Shown piece by piece: positions 33,424-44,159 of a DNA stretch of 64,000 nt. The translations under genes were made by a program, and so were the position numbers. Each line of letters starts with the position of its first letter. The stretch's first letter is position 1. Origin of the DNA: Prunus persica (Eukaryota > Streptophyta > Magnoliopsida > Rosales > Rosaceae); the NCBI RefSeq assembly GCF_000346465.2, contig NC_034016.1:9190027-9254026 (forward strand). Direction: 5' to 3'. The notes under the pieces were generated by a model. That model worked only from the letters and a program-made list of their open reading frames with translations, was not told the origin of the DNA and ran no database searches.

Positions 33424-33436
33424 GGCTCTGATACCA
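33424..33436 (-). promoter_or_regulatory. Primer-binding site (initiator tRNA-Met type)
   Basis: The minus strand reads TGGTATCAGAGCC, the standard Copia primer site. It lies two bases from the LTR end TTCA (33,439). Confidence 0.85.
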
Positions 33437-33438
33437 CT

Positions 33439-33776
33439 TGAAGGGAAATATTGTAGGAATGGTGTTGTGTAGAGATTTCTAAAAACTCTACAATCAAACT
33501 TTGAGAGTATAAATCACCTAGCAAGCCATATATAATATGAAATCAAAGTAAGAGCGGAAGCATTAAATAAACTAGGGATTCATGCAAGTCTCATTTGGTC
33601 CCAATCTTTATAAGTATATGAAAGTGTGCACCAAAGACTCTCTAAATCCTATTTGAGAGAAAGATAAGATGTTCATACCCTTGGAGCGAATCTTGAAACC
33701 AAGAATGGTGTTCAAGTAGAGGGAGTGGCCCCTTTGTTGTTGGCTCTCCATTTGATGTTGATTCTCCATATTGTAG
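33439..33776 (-). repeat. Truncated 5' LTR of the TR-GAG-like element
   Basis: This matches 15,982-16,320 nearly base for base, then stops abruptly at TTGTAG, where a Gypsy gag frame begins. The upstream part of the LTR is lost, so the outer target duplication cannot be checked. Confidence 0.8.
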
Positions 33777-36067
33777 AAAAGTGCAATACTACCTCTAGAT
33801 TGTCCTTCTCTATGTTCTGCTTAGCTCTAGGGTTGGCCAACCATTCTTTCCAACAAAATACCACTTGCCTTCTATGATGGTTGCCAATGGCCTATCATTT
33901 CTAGGTATCTTGATTGGCATTTCCTTCTTTGGCTGCTCAACCACCTTCCTGATCTGTTGGGCTAGTTTTTTTATAGGTTCTTTGTCTGGCTGTGCCCCTG
34001 GATAGAGCTGGAATTGTGGTTTGCTGGCATGATTCTCTGATTCTGTCAAAAACGCTCACTATGGGTTGTTTCTACTCATCCAAAGCTATTTCTAGCTCGT
34101 ATTCACATTTGTACCTGCTGCACAGAACTACTCCAGCTGAGATAGTAGCCTTTGGCTTTCGATTCACCTCATTTGTGACTCTTTTACCCATGTTGGGCTG
34201 ATTTCCACTATCAGCTTGCATCACGTCTTTGAAAATAACACAACTATTGGTGGAGTGATTCCAAGAGTTGTGCATTTGCAATACTATTTGCCCTTGAGTT
34301 CTTCTGGCTTAGGCAACCTGTGAGGCGTTTCTATCGCCTTTTGTAGAAGCATCTCATCAAATAAAAGGTCAACTTTGGTTAAATCGAAAGAATAGACCTT
34401 GTTCTATGCTAGTTTGTTTGGGACAAACCCGCCTGTAAATGGTAGTGGCTTTTGATCCTTTGGTGGTTTGATCAAAGCCTTGCAGCTGATAGGGTGCTCC
34501 AACTTTGCCATTTTTGCCACTGCTACCTCCTTTTCTTCTGAACTCTCTTGACCTTCTTCTGATTCCCCCTTACTAAATGGACTGAGGAAGATGGTGTCTT
34601 GTAGTATGTGCCTTTGGAAGAATTTCTCTTCTGCTGTTCTCCCCTAAGCAGTTCTTCGTACTTAGAAGCTTTATTTGCCAATTCTGCCAAGTCTCCAAAC
34701 ATCATTCCATCGAATCGCTTTATCAGGGAAATCTTGAGGGTGGTCTGAGCCATCTGGATGAAATGTTTTTCTCCCATAGGGATTCTACACGTCATTTTGA
34801 GTTTCCTAAACCTGGTGATGAAATCTTGGGCAGGTTCATCTTTACTCTATTTAAGAGCAGCAAGGTCACTAATGGTGACTTCTGGCTGAATTATGAAATA
34901 ATAGTCATGGAAAGCATTCTACATATGCTTCCATGTCTGGATAGAATTGGCTGATAAATTGGTATACCAAGTAAAAGCTTGTCCGGACAGGAATTCCCAA
35001 AAAGCTTAAGCTTTAATAGGGGATTATTCTCTATACCTATGCATTGGATAGAGAATCTACCTATATGCTCGATTGATGACGCACGAGTGTCTTCTCCATT
35101 GAACAGAGTGAAGTTTGGTACTCTAAAACCAGGGGGTAGAAGCATCTGATCAATGTAAGCTGGATATGGCTTCTTGTAAGTAGGCCTTTCTCCTCTTCTA
35201 GCCTCAAGATCCCTCATCTCTCTAATCATTCTTTGTAGTGCCCCTATGTAATTCAGAGCATTAACAAGAGGTAAGTTCTATCCTTGTTCTGGCTAATTCT
35301 GTTCAGCCTTCTGTTCAATTCTGTATGGTCTGGGTATGACCTCCTCCCTATGTTCTTCTTCTTCTTCGAAATCTAGATGATTTCTCCAGTTTGCTCCAAG
35401 CCTATTCCTATCATTATTGGCAAAAGGGTTAATTCCTCCTCTGCCTCTTCTCCTTCTTGCTAGTGGGGGAACTATAAGGCAACACTATTGGCTGTTTAGG
35501 CAGATGTACCATCGGTTGGCCAGGTGGAACAGGTGAAAGTTCTGGTTGATTTTGGGGAGCCTGAACTGGTGCTGGACCTGCTGGAAGAATTAGAGCTTCC
35601 TATTCTTAAATTACAAGGTCTCTTCCTCTTTGTCCAACCTGGATCTATGCCTGTCCATGCACTCCAACCTTCTGTGCAATGAGGGGATTTTCCTGGTATG
35701 GCCATGCCAATCCTAATGGAGGTCTAAAAGGGAGTTCTAGCTGTTGGACTACAACATTTGGATTTGGATTTCTTGCAACAGCAGCCTCACGATCCTCCTT
35801 GAACTACTTGTTGACCTGCAATTGCATCATGGCTGTCATGTTGTTCAGAGTGTCCTGGCTCATGTATGCTGCAGCTTCTTGTTAGAGCATAGCCTCCTGT
35901 ATCTGGTTTATCCTTTTGAAGCAAGACCGGGAACGTCTACTCCTGGTACTGTCGTAAGCTAATTGCCTAGCATCAGTCTCTTTTGACTCATGTCCTTCCT
36001 CTCGAAAAGCTGGATGATCTCTTTCCATGGCAAAGCTTGGATTCTGGCTAGAACTTCCAATATTCAT
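33777..36067 (-). pseudogene. Gypsy gag relic
   Basis: Minus-strand frames in order: a start near 36,067 (MNIGSSSQNPSFAMERDHPA); proline-rich linker sequence; YKKPYPAYIDQMLLPPGFRV then PNFTLFNGED; EHIGRFSIQC and a Retrotrans_gag-like core; FIQMAQTTLKISLIKRFDGM with MMFGDLAELANKASKYEELL; and finally a lysine-rich segment with TIIEGKWYFVGKNG. Stops and frameshifts break it into at least five pieces. It ends at the junction with the Copia LTR (33,776), and no protease or pol follows. Confidence 0.75.
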
Positions 36068-36106
36068 ACACTAAAAGAAGTTTTTAGGAGTATGTATTCT
36101 GTGAGA

Positions 36107-36123
36107 TCCCACAGGGTATGCCA
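36107..36123 (-). promoter_or_regulatory. Primer-binding-site-like sequence of the Gypsy relic
   Basis: The minus strand reads TGGCATACCCTGTGGGA, close to the TTGGCACGCCCAGTGGGA form seen after many plant Gypsy 5' LTRs. It sits three bases from the LTR end at 36,127. Confidence 0.55.
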
Positions 36124-36126
36124 AAT

Positions 36127-37843
36127 TGTTCACCCGTTTAGATTTAGTTCCTATGATGGTAGGGTAAAATTCCCCATTGACTTGAAAACCATTTGTGGTC
36201 CATCAGTCAACTTTCTTTAGTGTGTGAGTGTGCCACTGTTAGCAGTTAAAACCCTAACAGACATATGAAAAATAGATAACTTGCATCCCAAGTTACTGAG
36301 TTTAAACAAGTGATTGTGAATTTGGGTGAAGAATATTTCTCAAGTAAGTTCTTTTCTTGCCTCAGACTGGTGAGGACTTCACAATTTCTCACAGTAAAAA
36401 CTAGTAGTTCTGGCCAAAATGAATATTGAAAATAAATCGAACTGTTTTTAAAAAAGAACTACCTATTGCATAATTTAAAACAAAAAGGAACTGCCATGTC
36501 TGAAAGAACAACAGAACATTGGGCTTCGATTTCTGCTTGGATTGTTGTCTGTGACTCAGGCTAGACTGGATGTATCTGTGCTGGATTCAAATGTCAGCAC
36601 CTTCAACTGATTAGGTTCAGCTGGAAATTGATACTAATGTTGAGATTGGTAGAGCTTTAATCTATTTTCGCCATGGAAAGGCTTGTTGGATGGGTAGAAC
36701 TGGAATCTCTTCAGTTTGGATTGGATTGGAAGTGGCTGGATTGACGATATCTGGTCGGGAACTGCACTTTAGCACCTATTTTGCTTAATTGTGGATCACC
36801 TACGATTTGTTCTAATGATTCTCATTCATCAAGGCCTCTCTGTAAATTTGTTGAGGTTTTCATATTATGAAAAACCTGAATTCTACTTGATTGGCTTAAT
36901 GTTGAACCAAATTTGTAACGAAAGGAATCTCGTTTCCTTTGTGAATTGCTTCCCCGAACTGAAATGGGGTCAGAGGTCTGAGTTCTGCCTGTTTTGTCAA
37001 GGAGTTGGATGGATTTTCAAACCAAATGGCTTGATTGTTTCGGAGTCTGAAGGCCCCTTGAGATCATATGATCTTGTTTGAATTTTGTCAGTATGACTTG
37101 AGAGTTTTTGTTTTGATTGAATTTTTGGTTGCCTTTAACCCTGTTCACCTCCTCTCATATTTATAGAGAATCTAAATGAGGACTTATTCCTTAATAACTG
37201 GAGGACATATCTGTTGAGAGGATTCATTGTTCCAATGCAAAAAAGGGGATATTGACTTAGTCTGACAAAAGAAAAAACCCCCATCAAAAGTCAGTTTTTA
37301 CGATGATCAGTTTTGATCTTTTGTCAACCAACTCTCTTATCTCTTGTTTATCTCTCATAAACCCCACTTACCCTAATGCGAAAGAAACTTGGCCCTCTTT
37401 CTAGCATTAAATGGTTATGGGGAGTGGTTTTCCGATTAAACCTTCTATCAACTCCCCATCACATCCTCTGCCCTATTGAAATCTTGACTTTAGAGTCACG
37501 TGGGCTTTTGTAGAGAGAGAGATCTTCCCAAAATATGTTGACTTGATTTCTGAAATTGTGTTCAACGGTGATGATCAAATTTTGAGCCTTTGGAGAGATT
37601 AGAAGTTGGGCTTAGTTTTTAAGCCAATTAAAAACTAATTTGTTCATATTAAATCACCATTAATTGTAATTAATCTTTAATCTATAAAATTATTCCTTGC
37701 AATTGGATTACGAAGGTCCGGGCCTCTAAACTCATCTTGGCTGATTTTTTATTTTAATAAAATAAAGCCCAAACTCCTATTTTTGACATGCGCCAATAGT
37801 TAGTTGGGTTGGCCCGAGGGATTTAGGCCCAAACATCTTTACA
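36127..37843 (-). repeat. 5' LTR of the minus-strand Gypsy relic
   Basis: The plus strand reads TGTTCACCCG at 36,127 and CATCTTTACA at 37,843, giving TGTAAAG...GTGAACA on the minus strand. A minus-strand TATA motif (CTATAAATATGAGAGG, about 37,150-37,167) lies in a sensible place. The right boundary is inferred from TG...CA ends only. The plus ORF at 36,791-37,081 inside it is not supported. Confidence 0.5.
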
Positions 37844-38249
37844 ATCAAATAAGAGAAAACTTGATTTTATAAGATTTCAGTATGAAGTATATATTAACTT
37901 AATGAGCTATCATTTTTAATCTAAATCGTATTTTGTATTAAAACTTATTTTTCATATTTTGATTTGGTGGGAATTTTATTTTTTAGTATTTTTATTTGAA
38001 TCCAAATGGGAGGTACTTCCTTATTTACATTGTAAACTTAAGTAAATGGAGTAAGATAAAAATAAATGAAAGTGAAAGGACAAAAATATTTACTTAAATG
38101 CTGAAAATAGAATTAAGGTAATATGTACAACGACAGTTTGTGGGCAATTTGCAGGGCTTCACCTGCAATTGTGGATTTCGGGCCTGCAGACCCCTCTTGG
38201 CCCTACGTGGATCCGCCCTTGGCTCCATATATACGTGTACTAAACAAAA
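37844..38249. other. AT-rich spacer
   Basis: I see no gene, repeat or clear regulatory element here. Confidence 0.5.
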
Positions 38250-38428
38250 GTGATTTTCCCACTCCCTTTTTATTCACTTACACTACATTTTTTAAAATTG
38301 TATGTTCTCACTCCTCTTTTGTTCACTTACACTCTCTTTTATCTAATGTAAAAAGTTTTTTTTTTTTTAATTAAATTTTTTTTCTTAAAAGGAGTGTAGG
38401 TGGATAAAAGGGGAGTGAGAAAATCACC
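38250..38428. mobile_element. MITE, family member 1
   Basis: Inverted ends: GTGATTTTCCCACTCCCTTT on the left and the complement of GGGGAGTGAGAAAATCAC on the right, continuing to CACTTACACT/AGTGTAGGTG. The same family occurs at 47,174-47,343 and as a half copy near 41,217. A long T-tract lies inside. Confidence 0.75.
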
Positions 38429-38779
38429 ACCCTTCCTTTATAATGGTACATTGTCAGCCGTACATACGCTGTCTAGAAGCCTTGAAATATACATTATAAT
38501 TGTCAGCCAACGAGGCATCATTATATGCAAACAGTAGGCCACAAGAATATATACATACATATATAGACGTACGGGTCATTTTCAAGTTGATTAATTCTAG
38601 CTGGAAAATCTGACGGACAACAATGTAAAACATCTCTCCTAGGTTTCTCAGCAAGGGATTAGCTGTACTTGCGCATGCAATAGAATTTTATGAGAATATT
38701 ATCTTTTTCTTTTCAATTTCTTAGCTACTTATCGTCGAGGTTTTCAAGTTCCTAGCTGCTTTGAGTCTTTATGCCATAA

Positions 38780-41108
38780 ATGATGGCTTCTCAATCATCA
38801 GTAGTAATATTCATGATGATGAAATATTACCTTCTTGCCATTCTTCTTCTGTGTATGCTGCACATGAGATGCTCTACAGCCCAAGTAGCTGGATATATTG
38901 GAAAGGAGAAGGATGCTCTCGTTGCCCTCAAGAACAGTTTCAACTATCCGTACCTAAACACTAACTGGACGGGCCCTCCTTGCTTCAAAAGTGAGCCCTC
39001 AACTTGGTACGGGATTCAATGTACTGGTTTCAATGACATTGGCCACGTGACTGGAATTGTGTTGAAAAATATGCCACTGAACAGAAGCATCGACATCTTC
39101 GCTTTCACCGACTTGGCTGAGTTGTCTGCCCTAACCTTGAAGAACAACTCTCTGTGGGGAAACATGATGGATTTTTCCCTCAATCCGAAGCTGGCGCATA
39201 TCGATCTTTCGGGCAACATGTTCTGTGGGCAAATTTCACCGTCGCTTTTGAGCCTTGGGACATTGGAGTCATTGCAGCTTCAGGATAATGGATTCAGCGG
39301 TCCAATTCCTTGGTTGAACCAGTCCACCTTGAAAATATTCAATGTCTCAAACAACAATGTCAATGGATCGATTCCGATGACTAAAGCTCTCCAAGCATTT
39401 GCCTACGATTCGTATTCTGGCAACCCAGGGTTGTGCGGCAAGCCTTCTCCCATTGCTTGCAACTCTTCTAGCCTTGATGACAACCCAAGAACAACTGATT
39501 CAGTTGATAAAACTCCCAAGTATAGGAATAAGTTCAGTTTGTACTTGTTTCTTTTGGATGTTGCTGGTCTTGTTGTTCTAGTTTTGCTTTTCATTCTATA
39601 TTTCAAGAAATCGCATAAGCTGGAGAAGATGTTGAAGGAATTTGGGAAAACTAGATCATCAGCGTCAATGATCAATAATAATAATAATATTGATCAGGAG
39701 GAAAAAAATGATGCTGGCGACGATAAAACGAAGACAGAAGGTCACCGGGATCCGATAACGAGACCTAACGCTGCGGCACAAGAACATCAGACTAAGAGAG
39801 GTAAGCTGGTGTTCGTTCGTCCCCAACATAATAGTAAGGGGTCTGTTGGGAATCAAATGACAGATCATCAAATATTTGAGATGGAAGATCTGCTAAAAGC
39901 CTCTGCCGTAGGGTTGGGTACGGGAATTTTTGGAAATAGCTATAAAGCAGAGATCACCGTGACCAATAACGCCGTGGCGGGGGGCAGGCAAGTTAAGCAA
40001 GCCGTGGTTGTTAAGCGGCTGAGGGATCTGAAGCCACTAGTTAATGAGGAATTTACAAAGCCGTTGCAGCTGATTGCCAATCTGAAGCACCCCAATTTGC
40101 TGCCTCTTCTTGCTTACTACTTGTCCAAGGATGAAAAGTTGCTGCTGTATAAATACGTTCCCAACGGAAATTTGTTTAACCGAATGTTTGGTACGTACCT
40201 CTGATCTGAGTGGGTTGGAATTAATTTATCAATTAATGTGATATATATTTACACTTTGCTTAATTACTATAATATTTACGACTTACAAAAGGTGGATTAG
40301 ACCAGTTGGTCAAAATAGTGCACCCGCTTCCTTGCACTCTAGTTGCCCTCTCCGTACATTAGAGTAGTTTTGAATATGCCTTACTTAGGAATTGTTATTA
40401 ATTTATCTATATGCAGGAGAAAGAGGCCCGGATCGCATCCCATTTCGATGGAGCTCAAGGCTATCAGTTGCTCAAGGCGTTGCCCACGCACTGGAGTATC
40501 TCCACCTCAAAGCGACATCGTCAGCTCAAAGCAGCAGCAGCAGCACTGCACCTCATGGAAACCTAAAGTCTTCAAACGTTCTTCTTGACGAGAACGATAG
40601 GGTTCTTGTTTCTGATTATGGCTTCACTTCGCTGGTTGCACTTCCAATTGCAGCTCAGCGTATGGTGTCGTACAAATCACCTGAGTACCAACAGACCAAG
40701 AAAGTTTCAAAGGAGTCTGACGTTTGGAGCTACGGAAGCCTTGTTTTGGAGCTCTTGACGGGAAAAATCTCAGATTGCACAGCCCCACCAGGTGTGAATG
40801 GCATAAATCTCTGCAGTTGGGTTCACCGAGCAGTTAGGGAGGAATGGACGGCTGAAATATTTGATATGGAATTAACACTAGGGCGCAGAACAGCCTCAAG
40901 TGGGATGCTTAGACTGCTACAAATTGCAATGCGTTGTTGTGATCCATCACCGGAGAAGCGACCGAAAATGAAGGAAGTGGTGAGAGAGGTAGAAAGTATA
41001 AGACTTCCTCAATCAGACGTAGATGAGGATGAAGACTTGTCATTGGATCCGTCCTTAACCGATGATTCTCTGTCATGGACTGCCCCCCCTGCAAGAGTTA
41101 GCCAATAG
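38780..41108 (+). CDS. LRR pollen-receptor-like kinase, probable pseudokinase (two exons)
   Basis: The gene has exons at 38,780-40,190 and 40,417-41,108 with a GT-AG intron (GTACGT ... TATGCAG, 226 bp), giving 700 residues. A signal peptide (about 1-35), a short LRR domain of four to five repeats (about 105-205; for example LAHIDLSGNMFCG, LESLQLQDNGFSG), a transmembrane helix (about 252-275) and a cytoplasmic kinase-like domain (about 370-665) match the PRK group. That group acts at the plasma membrane, classically in pollen tubes with RopGEFs. The invariant lysine is present (VVVKRL, K412). The catalytic HRD is HGN (517-519) and DFG is DYG (537-539), so phosphotransfer is unlikely, as in many PRKs. 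A serine run (about 507-513) precedes the catalytic loop. The C-tail is acidic. No frameshift or premature stop is seen, so the gene looks intact. It is the only complete host gene in the window. Confidence 0.92.
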
Positions 41109-41866
41109 ATTGGGACATTGCTACAACGTTGCAACATTCCGCAATTAAACCAATGTTTTGTTTATTGTATCATAGTTTTTCAAATTTGGACAAAAATTAA
41201 CGCTTATTTTTTTTAGGGAGCTGATTTTCTCACTCTCCTTTTCTCCACTTATACTCCCTTTCATTTTTTAATACTTTTAATCAACTTTGTTATTTTTCTT
41301 TCCTATTATACCCTTGTATTGAATTAAGGTTCACTAAAATTAAGAAAAGTTAACAAAAAAAATAAAATAAAAAACAATTAAAAAGAAAAGAAAAGAAGTC
41401 ACAGCTTCTTTTCTCCTTAATCGTGTCTTCCCACTTCTCCTACCTAAAGCTACTCTTAGATAAATTCAAGGAATAGTACGAAAAGCATTCAATCATTCTC
41501 CAATAATAACATTCATTCAATCAATACTCCAGTTTTTTGGTAGTACTTTTTTTGGTAGCATGCCAATAATAGTACGAAAAGTTTGGGTTTAATAGTTTTT
41601 TTATTTTTATTTTTTATGAACAAAGAATTGTATTTACACGTCAAATTTGGAGTGACAATAATAGTACCCTTTAGAATGCCAATAATAGTACGAAAAGCAT
41701 GTCAAAGAATTAATCGTTAAAAAGACGTGCATTTTCCATTTTTGTCAATGAAGAGTTGTAGGGTAAGAAAATTCATACCATTTTTTCCTCATGGAATGTG
41801 TTTTTATCACAATGTGTAGAATGATTTTCTATACATGTCTTGAAATTTGGATGGATTTTACATTGG
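41109..41866. other. 3' flank of the receptor kinase gene with MITE half copy
   Basis: AGGGAGCTGATTTTCTCACT at 41,217 matches the left end of the MITEs at 38,250 and 47,174, but no inverted right end is visible. The motif AATAGTACGAAAAG recurs at about 41,471, 41,568 and 41,686. No gene is seen. Confidence 0.55.
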
Positions 41867-42049
41867 CTAGCAATCTTTATCAGACAATAAATATCTTTTT
41901 GAGGTAACTTTTCCAAGTAATGTAAAATCATGAGAGAGAAATGAAGGAGAAGGAAAACGATCATCTTCTGCTTGCACTACTACACCTTGGATAAGAATTA
42001 TCCATCCAAGTATTATGACCATTTGTACTCTCCATTGATTTTCCTCCAT
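41867..42049 (-). CDS. Small ORF with signal-peptide-like start, unknown
   Basis: A 60-codon minus-strand frame can start at MEENQWRVQM. It has a strongly hydrophobic stretch (VIILGWIILIQGVVVQA) with a plausible cleavage after QA, then a short polar tail (EDDRFPSPSFLSHDF). A secreted peptide is possible. I recognise no family, and it may be chance or an exon of a decayed gene. It lies in AT-rich DNA close to a T-tract. Confidence 0.2.
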   Translation of the reverse strand: MEENQWRVQMVIILGWIILIQGVVVQAEDDRFPSPSFLSHDFTLLGKVTSKRYLLSDKDC

Positions 42050-42180
42050 GTTGGTCTTTTGAACCTTTTTTTTTTTTTTTTTCAATGTTAAATATATATA
42101 CAATAAGACTTTTGGTATATACCCTTTTGCATACTTCAATCGCTTAGCAAAGTTTTTTTTTAAAAAAAAAAATCAAAGTT

Positions 42181-42182
<2 letters not shown>

Positions 42183-42224
<42 letters not shown>
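42183..42224. repeat. (TA)n microsatellite
   Basis: About 20 uninterrupted TA units, 40 bp before a foldback element. Confidence 0.95.
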
Positions 42225-42225
<1 letters not shown>

Positions 42226-42264
42226 TCTCACAACTTCACAAGCAAAGTTTTAAAAATATATATA

Positions 42265-43243
42265 CAGAGAGCTTCGATTGAGGGACATCTTTGTAGAGCC
42301 CACTCTGCATTGTATTTCACTAATCCAAACCTTCTATTTTGTAAATATTCATTCAAAGATCATCTCTATTAAAATATCACTTGAATCCAATATCATTTGA
42401 CCATTCAATTATATTATTGAATTTAAGTATTTTCTTGAAGCACCGTGTTCATTGATTTTGTTAGTCTCAATTAGATGCTTTAATGTTTTTCAATTTGTCT
42501 GATTTTTTGCAAGAATGATCTACAAATGAAGACTTGAAAAACAGACGGTTTAGATTATTGAAAAAAAATTCGTAAGGTACCCTAAAGGGTGTCCTTGAAA
42601 TAAAATTATTCTCTCAAATATGCTTATTTGAGAGACACCCTTGTAGGGTTCACTTTATATTGTATTTCACTAATCCAGACTATCTATATTGTAGATATTC
42701 ATTCAATGATCATCTTTACAAAAAATCAATTTTATCTGATATCATTTAACCACTCAATTAAATTATTGAAATTTTAACACTTTCTTAAAGAACCTTGTTC
42801 ATTGATTTTGTAGAACACAATTAGATGTTAAAACGATTTCCGATTTGTCAAATATTTTTCAAGGATGATGTATAAATGTAGACTTAAAAAATAGATGGTT
42901 TGGATTGTTAAAAAAAAAAATCGTAGGGTCCAAACCATCTATTTTTTAGGTCTTCATTCATAGATCATCCTTACAAAAAATTAGACAAATCGAAAACCGC
43001 TTCAACATCCAATTGTGTCCTACAAAATCAATGAACATGGTACTTCAAGAAAGTACTAAAATTTCAATAACTCAATTGAATGGTCAAATGATGTTAGATT
43101 CAAGTAATTTTTTGTGTAGATGATCTTTGAATGAGTATCTACAAAATAGACGGTTTGGATTAATGAAATACAATCTGGAGTGGGGCCTACAAGGGGTGTC
43201 CCTCAAATACTTATTTGAGGGATCCCTCAATGGAAGCTCTCTG
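42265..43243. mobile_element. Foldback TIR element built of three related units
   Basis: The ends are CAGAGAGCTTCGATTGAGGG and its inverted partner with one mismatch. The inverted arms continue with ATTGTATTTCA(C/T)TAATCC and TCTATTTTGTA. Inside, unit 1 (about 42,265-42,590) is followed by a direct copy (about 42,625-42,920) and then an inverted copy (about 42,921-43,243). Both outer flanks are TA-repeat DNA, so a TA or (TA)n target fits but its length cannot be fixed. No transposase. Confidence 0.8.
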
Positions 43244-43955
43244 TATATATATATATATATATCTGTATATATATATATTTAACTTTACTTATGAAATATT
43301 CTCTAAAGAGAGTTTGAATGGTGAAAAGTGTTTTTACTTTTCTTTTTTTTATTGGTACGACTACGAAGTTGATAAATAAGTAAATCATTGGTTAAAGGGA
43401 AATCATAATTTCCTTAGTTTTTATTTTTTATTAATATTATATAGTTTTTATTTTTTATTAATATTATAAGTTTTTATGAGTTTTGATTAACCATAACAAA
43501 TGTTTCTCAACAACAAGGTTTCTTGTTATAAATAAAATGAAGAAAATAGAAGAAATTCTAAATGCGAACTTTTTCTTAAAACAAAATTATTATTTAAATA
43601 TCTATTATAAATTAATAAAATTAATAAAAAAAATTATTTTTTATACAAGTAATATTGAGGAGAGAGAATTAAAATGCTTTTAATCACTTGAGTTACAAGT
43701 CCATTGCTCTTATTAATTTTATATTTAAATTATATATAGAAAAGTTATAAGAGATAGGACCATTTACTTAATAATTATAGTTTGAATGGACTTTGGACTA
43801 ACTGGCCTTTATTTAAATAATCAAATACTGGGCCTTCAGCCTATTGGACTCAACTGACTAAAATAATTATTTTATAAATTTTTTTTTAAAATTCATATAA
43901 TTCTTTTATTTTGAATTTCAAGTTTCAAACAAAGAGCCAAAAAGAAAAGAGATAT
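43244..43955. other. AT-rich spacer
   Basis: The segment begins with (TA)n. The ORF at 43,483-43,683 is lysine/asparagine/isoleucine-rich, as expected from AT-rich DNA. No gene seen. Confidence 0.5.
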
Positions 43956-43965
43956 TTAGTCTTAT

Positions 43966-44149
43966 CAGTCCTGATCTCTTGGACTACAAGGGTCCAAGAG
44001 ATTTGTGGTCACTCACCATTGGATGTAAATTCAACGGTTCACTCACTCTTGTATTCCTTTTAAAAAAACTTTTTTGAACCATTGGATTAATATCCAACGG
44101 TGGGTGACCACAATCTCTTGGACTCCCGTGGTCCAAGAGATCGGGACTG
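43966..44149. mobile_element. Mutator-type MITE, 184 bp, with hairpin-within-arm structure
   Basis: The inverted ends start CAGTCC(T/C)GATCTCTTGG. A perfect 10-bp target duplication TTAGTCTTAT lies on both sides (43,956-43,965 and 44,150-44,159), in the Mutator size range. Each arm is itself a hairpin: GATCTCTTGGAC is followed closely by GTCCAAGAGAT. Confidence 0.85.
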
Positions 44150-44159
44150 TTAGTCTTAT

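Larger units (their letters stand above)
15982..33776 (-). mobile_element. Copia-type TR-GAG-like element (gag only), split by nested insertions
   Basis: On the minus strand the element has a truncated 5' LTR (33,439-33,776), a primer site TGGTATCAGAGCC (33,424-33,436), a decayed gag, a long non-coding stretch, a polypurine tract GTGCAAGTGGGAGAC (25,726-25,740) and a 3' LTR from 25,725 to 15,982. Net of the SIRE element and the solo LTR the interior is about 5 kb and the LTR about 2.0 kb. I find no protease, integrase, reverse transcriptase or RNase H, so it fits the non-autonomous gag-only class. Confidence 0.7.

Noticed and set aside
41867..42139. Confident secreted peptide gene
   Set aside because: The hydrophobic start is suggestive, but there is no family match, no transcript evidence and the region is AT-rich; kept only as a low-confidence ORF.
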